Below, piece after piece: positions 24,183 through 36,601 of a stretch of 64,000 nucleotides of DNA (position 1 is the stretch's first letter; every line of letters begins with the position of its first letter). Origin of the DNA: Carposina sasakii (Eukaryota > Arthropoda > Insecta > Lepidoptera > Carposinidae); the NCBI GenBank assembly GCA_014607495.2, contig CP053167.1, positions 11,470,001 through 11,534,000 of the forward strand, read 5' to 3'. Under the pieces are notes generated by a model. That model was not told where the DNA came from. It did no database searches and worked only from the letters and a program-made list of their open reading frames with translations. The position numbers and the translations under genes are program-made.

Positions 24183-27100
24183 GTAAGTTTTGATTGAATT
24201 TAACTAGTGCAATGTATGCTCAGTAATTTTTTTTTTGTATTTAGTTGCTTGGTATTTGAGGGTTTACAAATGTTTCTGTTGTACACGGAGAAAGCTGTTA
24301 TTTTCTATTTAACAGTGAGTTGAGTTCACTGGGGCGCTGTTCCGCAGAGGGAATGAAATCGTTTACAATAAATTGTGCTTACAATTTTACATTTATCCTT
24401 AACTTGGTAGAGAAGAAACCTGCGTAAACATGTTAACATTAAATAAATTTATTAGAAACAACGATTCAAGCTCTCTGTTTCACTATAATTTACTATAATG
24501 TACAAACAAGTGTTTTTTTACAGATTGCATGCAAGTTGTTTTATATCTATAGACTTACTCTGTTTTTAGGTTGAAGCAAGCTCCCTACGTACTCTAAAAC
24601 TATCTGGACATGTTGGTTTCGACAGTTTACCCGACCAGCTTGTGAATAAAAGTGTCCAAAATGGATTTGTGTTCAATATACTGTGCATTGGTAAGTGATG
24701 AATCATTTTGTTTTAGTGCATCATTAGTAATCTCCCACATAATGTGAATGCATTATTGTACCTATTTGGCATTGAAAATGTATCTGTTAAGTAGAGAAGA
24801 CATCTATGTAGGTAGAAATAATTTAGTAGATGTAATAATCACCTACAGACTTATGTTGTAATAACTTTTCTTTGAGCCTTAAAAAATCCAATAAGAAATT
24901 TATCAATTTGATGATATGCCTACATACATTAGTCTTTGTTAAACAGTTTAGTTAGACTATGTATCCTGCATGTGCATAGATGTGTTATGTGCTATCACTA
25001 AACAATAGTTTGAGAAATGTTATCTTGTTTTTAGAATGAGAATGTGTATCATCATCATCACAAAGTCATTCTTATTTAAAATCCAAATAATTCAAATTCT
25101 TAAAACATTCTTCTAATTTTGAGAAATGTTAATGATGCTAATCACTTAAGTTGGATATAAAAAGCTCCCTCAATGCCTATTGTAACATACACTGACCTCA
25201 TTTTAGTTTATTAACCAATTTGTGGATCTATTTATGATTAACTGAAAAAGCCATTTTCATTCTTGTCTATGCTTATGTTATGTTAGTTGGTAACTATTTT
25301 AAGTTATATATGTGATACATACCATTATTTATCTCATGTGAAAGGCAATCCCAAAGCTGAAGCAATCATAAACCTTGGCAAACCCACACTACACATCATT
25401 CACATTGACGAAGTAGTGAGTGTCCACCAAGACATATACTAGTTGATATCCACATCTTTGTCTATAGGAATGATTTGTAAGCAATGTGTTGTTGATTGAT
25501 ATTTGTTTCCAAGTCATGGATGTTTGTTTATAATATATGTTTATATATCTACATACTATACTATTGCCTGTCACCGACAACTATATACCTTACAGCAGTA
25601 GCGTAACTATACTGTTCAAGACATTATAATGTGGGAATTGGAATTCTTTCATTGGTGGCCCCTTCCGACTATACACCCGTAGCATAAACCCGACTTGCCA
25701 CCCTCTAGTTACCCTGCCGTGTAGACTCCAATGTGAGCATAGCTGGCTAGGTTAATTTATAGATGGTTTTGTAACTTTATCAACATAAGAAACTGTACAA
25801 TTTGACACAAGTACTTCTTTGATTTCAATAATGTAAAATGAACTGAACAGGTGAGACGGGTCTGGGCAAGTCCACCCTGATGGACTCTCTGTTCAACACC
25901 AACTTCGAGTCAGCCCCGAGCCCTCACAACCTGCCCACGGTGAAGCTGAAGGCTCACACCTACGAGCTACAGGAGAGCAGTGTCAGGCTAAAGGTATGTT
26001 ATGTTGACATTACCTAGTCAGTGCTTAAATTCTGTCACAAACAAAATTGGCTATAAAATGAAAACTAGTCATGATATTCAAAAAAAGTTTTTTTTTTTAA
26101 AAAAAGGTAATTTAATTAGCTTACATTAAACACAAAATTTATTCAAAATGATTGCCACCATTTTTCACACAAGCCTTCAATCTTCGCAGCCAGTCATCAA
26201 TATCAGCACGGACCATATTCATGTCGATATCGGCCACTGCTTTAATCAATGATGACTTTAGGCTGCTCAAACTTTTGTGAGGTTTAGAACAGACCTTCTC
26301 CAATTCGATTGGTCTAGTAGGTAGTGACCCTGCCTACGACGCCATAGGTCCTGGGTTCGAATCCCGGTAGGTGCAAACATTGATATGATGAATATTGATG
26401 TTTGTTTCCGAGTCATGGATGTTTCTATTCTTATCTGTGTATTTATATACCGTTACTTAGTACCCACGACACAAGACCTTAGGGATCTTAGTGTGGGACT
26501 AGGTTAATGTGTTGTGTAGTGTGTGAATATTATTAAAAAAAAAAAAAAAAAAAAAAAAATTCCTGCCAAATTTTGTAATCCAGTGGATTGAGGTCAGGGC
26601 TAGATGAGGGCCAATCTTGATGCCTATTAGCTCGATATTCTGGCGCTCGAACCACTCCTGAGTTGTTTTGGCCTTATGCGCTGGTGCCGAGTCCTGTTGA
26701 AACACAAATGGCCGTCCTCTAAAGAGTGTCTGGGGCAGATCTTTTACTATGCGATCTAAAACCGTGTCTTGGTACACTTTTGCACTGGTTTTGACACCTT
26801 TTTCACAAAAATGCACTTCAGTAGGGCCATAGTAGGACACTCCCAACCAAATCATGATTGATGATGGATGATGGCCGTGCTGCACTCTAGGAATGGCATT
26901 TCCAGCGGCCGCAGAGCTGGTAGCGTACACCCTGTCATTTTGTTTGTTGTACTTCTCTTTGATATTAAAAATTTTCTCGTCTGTAAACAGGATATCGCGG
27001 TGTCTGTTTCTTGCGTACCGCTTTAGCAAAACTTTGCATTTCTTGGCTCTCATAGCTATCAGACGCGCGTTCAGAAGATGCCCACTCTTTTTTCGGTATG

Positions 27101-30100
27101 TTCGTAGTCCCAGGTCTTCATTGAGTACTTTTTTTACGGTTCTTCTGGTTAATCCCATCTCCAAAGCCATCAGTTTCTGTTTGCGGACGGGATTTCTTGC
27201 AATACGCGCCTTGATTGCTTTGATGACCCCTGGATTCCTAACGGAACGAGGTCTGCCGTTTCTTTTCTTGTCATCGACACTAGAGGTTTCATTGTACCTC
27301 TTGATGGTACGGTACACGAACCTCTTCGTGAGTTTTAACTTTTGAAGCAAGTTGAATATCGTCTTCGGTGGATGGCCGCAACGATGCAATTCAATTACTG
27401 CTACTCTGTCCTCTTTGCGAGTCCACTCCATCGTAAAAATGAATGAATGTAATTGTGATTTGGCAGATTATTAATCAAAAAATATTCGAAGATCGAACAC
27501 CATTTCATTTTTTTTTCTAGGTGTTCTATTTTTAAAATAAATGGCCAGTGACAGTATTTAAGAACCGACTAGGTACTATATTAGACTTTTTTCTACATCA
27601 GTTTCTATATCCTGCTAATGTTATAAACACGAAAGTTTGTAAGTATGGATGTTTGTTACTCTTTCACATAAAAATTTAACTGACTTCAAAGTTTAACTAA
27701 AAAGCAATAAATAACGTAACTAATTTATCTACTTAATACATATTGAATATCTCAAATTATTTAAATATTTACAACTTAATACCTAACACTTTAACAAAGT
27801 CATCTTTAACTATTTAAATATTTATAATTATCACTTATTTTTTGGTGTCGGTGCCAGCCTAGGTAACGTAGTCTGTTGAATTGATGGACGCGCGCGGATA
27901 GCAAAGCCACACACACGGCAAAATACAATACGGTGTAGTAGGCAGCGGTAATGCAATTTCCTATTCTTGGTTTTACTATTTAGTGTGGGTCAGTTTTCTT
28001 AATTACATTTATTTGTTTGGCTGGCACCGACTCCAAAAAATATGTGATAATTATAAATATTTAAATAGTTAAAGATGACTTTGTTAAAGTATTAGGTATT
28101 AAGTTGTAAATATTTAAATAATTTGAGATATTCAATATGTATTAAGTAGATAAATTAGTTACGTTATTTATTGCTTTTTAGTTAAACTTTGAAGTCGGTT
28201 AACTTTTTTTTCTAAAAGTCAGTTTATTTCTCGATTTTTAGTTGTGTTAATGCGTTGTGGACATAAATAGATGCTAGTTTATACAGGGTGATTTTTGGTC
28301 GTCAACGTTCCTGAAAACTACGTAATCTCCTCATCATCACTATCATTTTTCTCCTTGGAAGCATACCTGGGAAGAGTCTGGTTTCCAAAATATTAGGGTC
28401 CAAAGTTGAGTAACTAGACTGCGTTTTTCTGCATGAATGCACATAGACGCGCGTAGCAAGATTTTTCACGAGAAATAATTAATATTTGTCTATGAAAAAA
28501 CCTAGCATAAACACTAGACACTATAAATTTCGCCGGATCAAGTAATTAAATAATAAAAAAATCCCAGCATTTTTTTTTGGTATAAACTTACTTTATTTGA
28601 TGTATAGAGTACGTACCCTTCGTTAATGGTGGCCACAAAAAAACATCCTGTATAGTTTCCATCGACCAATTGCAGTACTGTCCCCTAACTCCTAACCGTT
28701 AAGGAGTTCTGTAGCTTGACCATCAGCACAGCAGCATCAGATGTTGATTCAAGTATACCTCACAAGCAACAAGTTAGCCCTACATACAACTATATAGTTT
28801 CCATCGACCAATTTTAGTACTGTCTCCCAACTCCTAACCGTTAAGGAGTTCTGTAGCTTCATCATCAGCACAACAGCATCAGATGTTGCTTCAAGTAACT
28901 CGTTAGCCCTACATACTACTAAATAGTTTCCATCGACCAATTGCAGTACTGTCTCCCAACTCCTAACCGTTAAGGAGTTCTGTAGCTTCATCATCAGCAT
29001 AGCACTATCAGATGTTGATTCAAGTAACACGTCAGCCCTACATAGTACTAAATAGTTTTCATCGACCAATTGCTGTACTGTCTCCCAACTCCTAACCGTT
29101 AAGGAGTTTTGTAGCTTCATCATCAGCACAGCAGCATCAGATGTTGATTCAAGTAACACGTTAGCCCTATATACTACTAAATAGTTTTCATCGACCAATG
29201 GCCGTACTGTCTCCCAACTCCTAACCGTTAAGGAGTTCTGTAGCTTCATCATCAGCACAACAGCATCAGATGTTGCTTCAAGTAACACGTTAGCCCTACA
29301 TACTACTAAATAGTTTCCATCGACCAATTGCAGTACTGTCTCCCAACTCCTAACCGTTAAGGAGTTCTGTAGCTTCATCATCAGCATAGCACTATCAGAT
29401 GTTGATTCAAGTAACACGTCAGCCCTACATACTACTAAATAGTTTTCATCGACCAATTGCTGTACTGTCTCCCAACTCCTAACCGTTAAGGAGTTTTGTA
29501 GCTTCATCATCAGCACAGCAGCATCAGATGTTGATTCAAGTAACACGTTAGCCCTATATACTACTAAATAGTTTTCATCGACCAATGGCCGTACTGTCTC
29601 CCAACTCCTAACCGTTAAGGAGTTCTGTATCTTCATCATCAGCACAGCAGCATCAGATGTTTATTCAAGTAACACGTTAGCCCTATATACTACTAAATAG
29701 TTTTCATCGACCAATGGCCGTACTGTCTCCCAACTCCTAACCGTTAAGGAGTTCTGTATCTTCATCATCAGCACAGCAGCATCAGATGTTTATTCAAGTA
29801 ACACGTTAGCCCTACATACTACTAAATAGTTTCCATTGACCAATTGCAGTACTGTATCCTAACTCCTAACCGTTAAGGAGTTCTGTAGCTTCATCATCAG
29901 CACAGCAGCATTAGATGTTGACACCCTGAAGCATATACCTGAGTAAGACATGATTACGTAACAAAAGCACCATACGAGCATACAATTTTCGGTGGTTGCC
30001 CTAGATTTCTCCTGGATCCCATCATCAGATCCTGACCTGGTGAAAATGGGACCACCTCAGAAGTGAACTCTATCCAACCAAAAAAAAATTTTTGAAATCC

Positions 30101-33100
30101 GTTTATAATTGACGGAAATATCGGTGAACATACATTAAAAAAAAAAAATATATACATACAGACGAATTGAGAACCTCCTCCTTTTTTTTAAGTCGGTTAA
30201 AAATGGTTGAAGCGATTTTAATAAAATTTTGTATGGAATTAGCTGACACCCTGAATTAACACGTAGGTTTTATCCCGGGAAATTTGGATATTTTGTGTTT
30301 TCTGCAGTTCACGCGGACGAAGTCGCGGGCGTCCACTAGTGCATAATAGACGTAGGAGATGATATTGAATCATTTATATTGTTATTGTAGAAAAGGAAAT
30401 ATTGTGTAACTAACTATTGTCAGTTGCTAGTTGATTACTTTTGGAAGTCAGTGAAATTGTCTATGTGAAATGTGTTTTTCTGATTTTTTTTGTGTTTTCA
30501 TCTGTTTTGGTAGATTTTATACAGGTTAATTTTAAAACATCCATATAACCTCTCAGGACTAGATAGCTAAAGTCATAAACAATAACATTTGTTCTATGAG
30601 TTTTATCATAACTCAATGCATTAATTAAAAATTATTTTCCAAGCTTTTATTGTACTGTCGTGACATTTGTAGGTCTATGTTCCATTCGTAGGTATACGAA
30701 AAGGTCGCTCGCTCCTCAGTATTATGAACAGACTTAATAACATTTAGAGGTAATATTAAATTGATATTTATTTTTGTATGAAAGTAAAATGTGACAAATT
30801 ATCATAACTAGTAGAACAAATGTTGTTTATGATGGTAGCTACCTAGTCTCGCGAGGTTATTGATGTTTTAAACTTAACCCTGTATAAATGAATAACAAGT
30901 GTCTATTTTCACAAACATTCATTCAGTTATTATATTACATAGTTGGATTGTCTCTAGTTAGAAAGCATGACATAACAGATAAAGCAACACTTTAACAACT
31001 TTCTATAAAGTTGAGATGTCTACCCTAGAAATTAAAATTATTTGTTTGATAGAGCTATTTTTAATGTTCGAATGATTTTAAGTCATTACAATGAAATTAC
31101 ACCATCTGAATGATTTTTCGTGACTTGCATGTTTTTTTAAATTAAACTATGTACTAAATTAAATCTATTCGTTAAAACAGGCAGTTCTGCTTGTTGTTCT
31201 GTATTATTCATCTATTAAGGGAATAGGGAGTGCATCTGTGTTTGTGCACTATAATATCTTCTACACAGTTGCGACATCTCCGTTAAGATTGGCCGCCCAT
31301 AACCGAAATTCTTCAGCATCAGTAAAGCTAAGACTCTTTTCAGCTCACAATCTGCGACACAGTTGGCTACGGAGACCAGGTGAACAAGGAGGACAGTTTC
31401 AAGGCTGTGGTGGACTATATCGATGCACAGTTTGAGGCCTATCTTCAGGAGGAGCTGAAGATAAAGCGCTCTCTCGCATCATACCATGACAGCCGGCTTC
31501 ATGTGTGTCTGTACTTCATTTGTCCCACTGGTGAGTCAGTTATTCCATATTTTTTTCATGAAATCATACCTGAGCCCGCTTTGCTAAACGTGCCTGTAGG
31601 ATAGTTTTCGTGATACTGGAGTTCTGGCCTCCCATCCAGTTGTGTGTGTAGATTTTCTTATGCTTAACAAATTAGAATTGTATTACCAAATACCTTAACG
31701 GGAGGTAATCCGGTGAATCCGTTTATAATGACATCGAAGGGAATTGACAAACACTCCATAATAAGCGGACGTCATACAAAGCGTTTTGTGAAAAAAAAAA
31801 CCATTTTCGTTAAAATATGTACTTAAGTATTTTAAAAGAGAAACATTGTACAAATGTTTACATACATTTCAAATTTTTAGTCTTTATTTATCTTTAAAAC
31901 GACTGATCCAGCTTGCAGAACAATTGAAGTATTTGAAGTCGAGAATACCAAAACAAGCGTGTGGTTACAGCTACTGCGTTACACTGGCGCTGAAGCTCCG
32001 CCCCTATCATGACGTCATGGCCTCACGATTGCCACACGACTCACTTCATAGTCCCACCTCCTCTTTTATACCTTCTTCATGGAATTAATGCTTGATCAAC
32101 ATTTTCTTGTCGCGATTTTCGAAGCCTCTTCGATTTCAAAACATTTGTATTGAACGATTGCTTAACGGTTGTTGTTTTTAAAAATCATTGAGATAGTCGA
32201 ATGACCCACTCCAAATTCCTTTGCGAGATGAGTTTGATTCTCTATTTTCTAAAAAATGGGTCATAATAAACAACATGTCACTGTAAGCCAAGTCATTATA
32301 TCCGACTTTTTTATGAAGAATTTTATATGAAAACCAAACTTTGTAGTATAAAATTATTAATAAAGAAATGGAAAAAATTCCTCACCCGGGTGGGAATCGA
32401 ACCCACGACCTCTGCATTCCGCGTGCCAGCGCTCTCACCACTCAGCCACCGGGTCAATTACTCGGATGACGAATTTTACCATCTCTTTTCTAAATTACAT
32501 ATTGGCAACGTTATTTTTCGTCCCGATAGCTATACACTAGCCAAATCTCGGCAAACAAAGCTGAATCCCTCAGCACAATGTTTAAAGATGAATGTTTGTA
32601 GTAGAAATTACGTCATAATAACCGGTAAGCAGAGTCATAATAAACGGCCCCCTTATTACCTAACTCGCAAAACCAAAGTGATAGCGAAAATTGTACAAAA
32701 ATCGCTGATTGCCTGTCAAATTCTTATTACGTAAAATTAATTTCAAAGGAACTTTGTCATTTCAAGGCGAATATTGTACAATATTCGTTATCACTTTGCT
32801 TCGGCTTTGCTATTGCAAATTAGGTAATCAGGGGGCGGATTCTACCGAATTTCTATCTGTCTTTAAACTAAAATGTCGCATATGCTTTGATTAAACTAAA
32901 CATGAAATGTACGTATAGACGACGACGTGCTGTTGAAGTTTCTAAATAAATGCTTGGATGTGGATCACAATTTACGCTTCCTTTGCGGCATCCTTACTAC
33001 TTTTCAAAGCTTTCTTCTACTCGGTGAAACATAAACAACACTTTCTCTACAAATGTAGTACTCGATCGATACATTCGGCCCGACCTTGACTGCGCTTGCG

Positions 33101-36100
33101 CATCGCATGCTAATGCCCGGGTAGTGTTCCCATTGTGTCCGGCCCCTTTGGGCGTAACGGGACTGGCACTTACTGCATTCGTGAAGAGAAATGTCGACCA
33201 GTATGTGGATAGATTTAAAATGTATTGATGTATGTTTTTTGCCTACTTAATATACTCTCCCATTAGTGACAAGGAAAATGATTTTAGGTGGGAAAAAAAG
33301 TAGAAATTATGGTCGATTCTGAGCGACACACTTAAAACGTAAACTTAAAATTAGACAGGATTGTCCCTCTCCATTCTTAACATAAATGGCTGCAACAGAA
33401 TCTTCTATATGTCAGCTAAAATTCTTTTTTGTGCCAATGTCAATAATGGCGCCGGGCTTAAAAGGGATCGAATTATTTTGATGATATATTTTAATAATCT
33501 TCATATTATCTTCTTAGCTTCTTGAGTTATCTTAGTGTGATAAGTTAGTTCCTATTAAACAAACCTTATAAAAGGTGACACTTATAAATGTATAGGTTTA
33601 AAGTCCTAGTCAAGTCCTCCCCCTGATTACGTAAAAGCAATAGCAAAGCCGAAGCAAAGTGAAAGCGAAAATTTTATTGTACAATATTAGCCTTGAAACG
33701 TCAAAGTTCCTTTGAAATTCATTTTACGTAATACGAATTTGACAATCAGCGATTTTTGTACAATTTTCGCTATCGCTATCGCTTTGCTTTTGCTAGTTAG
33801 GTAATAAGGGGGCCTATTTATTCGATGTATATTACTGCACTTATGATACGAGTATTACAAACATAGAGATACTTAGTATGACATGTTTATAGTACAAACA
33901 TAAACAAAGTGTCAACATGGACAAGTGTTGTTATAACAAAATGCTTATGTATGTACTGAGAAATGATTTGTCTTTGATTAACTTATTTTTGAAATGGTAA
34001 CACTAAGCAATATACTTTTTTCTTCATTTTCAGGTCATGGCTTGAAATCCATAGATCTTGTGTGCATGAAGAAACTAGATACAAAAGTCAATATCATTCC
34101 TATCATCGCCAAAGCTGATACCATTTCCAAAACTGAACTACAGAAATTCAAGGTATACAAGACATTTTTACTTTACACCTTAAAGTTGAAGTGTTGAGAT
34201 GTGATAATTTGAGATCTTTAAAATTATATTATGATGATGAATTCAGAATTTATTTAATGAGACATTTATTACACATTGACTAATCCATTCCGAAACTATG
34301 AGATGGCATGATTTCATATTCAAGATAAATTCTAGATTTGGGTATTAACATAATGCAAATTAGATGCTTTCTTCAGATGGCCCATTTTTAAATTGTTTTT
34401 ATTCTTATTCTTTATTGTACACAAAACATAACAATGAATAGAAAGAAATTTACAAAAGGAATGCATACGCCTGCTTATCTCTACAAGAGATTTCTTCCAG
34501 CATACCAGAAAGCAAAGTGAGACTAAAAGTTATACAGGGTGTAACAGAAAGGGTATGTTAAGAGAAAAGCTATGTAAATAGCCCACTATAGAGAATCTAT
34601 TTCCCAAAATTTGAGACTAAATTAAATGTTTACTTTCAAGATTGTATGAACATTCCTGAGTTGTTTCGGAATTCTCCATACTATCTGGAAAAATAAACAT
34701 CTGATTTCGAGTCTGAAATTTTGTGGGTACGTTCCTTTTAGTGGGCTATTTACATAGCTTTTCGCTTAACATACCCTATTTGTTACATCCTGTATAGGTA
34801 ATAATGTGTACAGAATTAAACTAAGTAACTATACATAAATAAATACATACATAAATAGATACATACAAACAATCAAATAATATAAGTAATGTTAGACATA
34901 ATAACATATAGACATAATAAGTAGGAAATAAATACATACATACATACATATAATCACGCCTTTATCCCTTACGGGGTAGGCAGAGCACCAAGGGCCGACA
35001 GAACCACATGGTGCCACTTCTGACCAATTTTGAGGGTATAGTTGATATTTACAAGTTCAGTTAGTAGTGACAGGTGGTCAGTCCATCGCCTTCAAAACAC
35101 CAAGACCCTCTTGTCCCTCTACTGACTTGTACAGTATGCCCGGGAAGAGAAGCAGCTGTAGAATAAATAAATAAATAGAAAAAAATTGTTGTTTTAATCT
35201 GAACCATAAAGTAAATGCCAAAGCTTTAGCAATGTGAGTTTCAAAAGAAACCATATTATGCCGACCTCATAAATAATGACAAGGGCAGAAAGATAATGTT
35301 CTAATTTGAATTATAAAAATTATATTTGTACCTTTCAGTCTAAAATAATGCAAGAGCTGCAAGCCAACGGTGTGGAGATCTACTCTTTCCCGGTGGATGA
35401 TGAGTCGGTATCAGAAGTGAACGGCTCCATGAACGCACACATACCCTTCGCGGTGGTCGGTAGTACAGACACAGTGAAGGTCGGGAACAAGACGGTCAGG
35501 GCCCGTCAGTACCCTTGGGGAACGGTGCAAGGTCCGTATGTGATAAGTTTTTAATCTGTTCCCATACATAAATACAGTATCTTTTATTATTAGTTAATGA
35601 TACCTATGTAGTTAACATCCACGAAGGGTTTACGGGAAGTGGGTCCTAGCGCCTTCTGTGTTGACAACATAGTGCAAAAATCAAACTGTGGTCACAAAAA
35701 ACTTCCCTATGGCAGTAGCCTTGTGTTGTGCCCTGTGGAAAGCCTACGTCCAGCAGATATGTGGATGTGTGATGCTGTTTAACGTAATATTATACAATTG
35801 TGTACTTATATAGGTATTGAATTATTTCCAGTGGAGAACGAATCGCACTGCGACTTCGTGAAACTGCGCGAGATGCTAATCCGTACAAACATGGAAGACA
35901 TGAGAGAGAAGACACACGCCAAGCATTACGAGCTGTACCGACAACGCAGGCTGCTGCAGATGGGCTTCAGCGACGTGGACGGAGACAACAAGCCGGTCAG
36001 TGCGCACACACACACACACACACACACACCCACACACACACACAAACACACACACACACACAACGACAACGCAGGCTGCTGCAGATGGGCTTCAGCGACG

Positions 36101-36567
36101 TGGACGGAGACAACAAGCCGGTCAGTGCACACACACACACACACACACAACGACAACGCAGGCTGCTGCAGATGGGCTTCAGCGACGTGGACGGAGACAA
36201 CAAGCCGGTCAGTGCACACACACACACACACACACAACGACAACGCAGGCTGCTGCAGATGGGCTTCAGCGACGTGGACGGAGACAACAAGCCGGTCAGT
36301 GCACACACACACACACACACACACAACGACAACGCAGGCTGCTGCAGATGGGCTTCAGCGACGTGGACGGAGACAACAAGCCGGTCAGTGCACACACACA
36401 CACACACACACAACGACAACGCAGGCTGCTGCAGATGGGCTTCAGCGACGTGGACGGAGACAACAAGCCGGTCAGTGCACACACACACACACACACACAC
36501 ACAACGACAACGCAGGCTGCTGCAGATGGGCTTCAGCGACGTGGACGGAGACAACAAGCCGGTCAGT

Positions 36568-36601
<34 letters not shown>

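Larger units (their letters stand above)
27676..30199. mobile_element. Composite repeat with TTAACYGACTTC / AAGTCGGTTA ends (family E)
   Basis: Begins TTAACTGACTTC and ends AAGTCGGTTA, and is flanked by AAAAT at 27671-27675 and 30200-30204; excising it rejoins the Helitron-like copy seamlessly. It contains a 184-bp inverted repeat (27676-28202), a MITE (28283-28652), a minisatellite (28654-29921) and a right end (29940-30199) that matches 43040-43335 (ATCCCATCATCAGATCCTGA, GGGACCA, A-rich tract, ACATACAGACG). There is no protein coding. From memory, repeats with this AACCGACTTC end are very common in Lepidoptera. Confidence 0.7.
27600..30339 (+). mobile_element. Helitron-like element, copy 4, split by a 2.5-kb insertion
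   Basis: The left piece (27600-27675) has AAACACGAAAGTTTGTAAGT and GGATGTTTGTTACTCTTTCA. The right piece (30200-30339) has GCGATTTTAATAAAATTTTG, TTTTATCCCGGGAAATT and ends GCGTCCACTAG before T. Together they match 19846-20081. The sequence between them (27676-30199) is a separate insertion flanked by AAAAT. Confidence 0.75.
31531..34033 (+). other. Septin intron 4
   Basis: 2503 bp holding a tRNA-like repeat (32370-32560), two copies of MITE family F (32648-32836, 33619-33813) and a MITE family D fragment (33308-33402). The remainder is AT-rich with nothing recognised. Confidence 0.6.
34153..35338 (+). other. Septin intron 5
   Basis: 1186 bp containing MITE family A copy 2 (34533-34794), a stretch of ATACATAC-type simple repeat (34840-34950), and dispersed repeat family D (34945-35160). 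Confidence 0.65.

Noticed and set aside
26893..27345. 150-codon plus-strand ORF
   Set aside because: Antisense shadow of the mariner transposase.
28749..29645. 298-codon minus-strand ORF as a protein gene
   Set aside because: The frame exists because the minisatellite unit is 129 bp; no ATG context, splice structure or known domain supports a gene.
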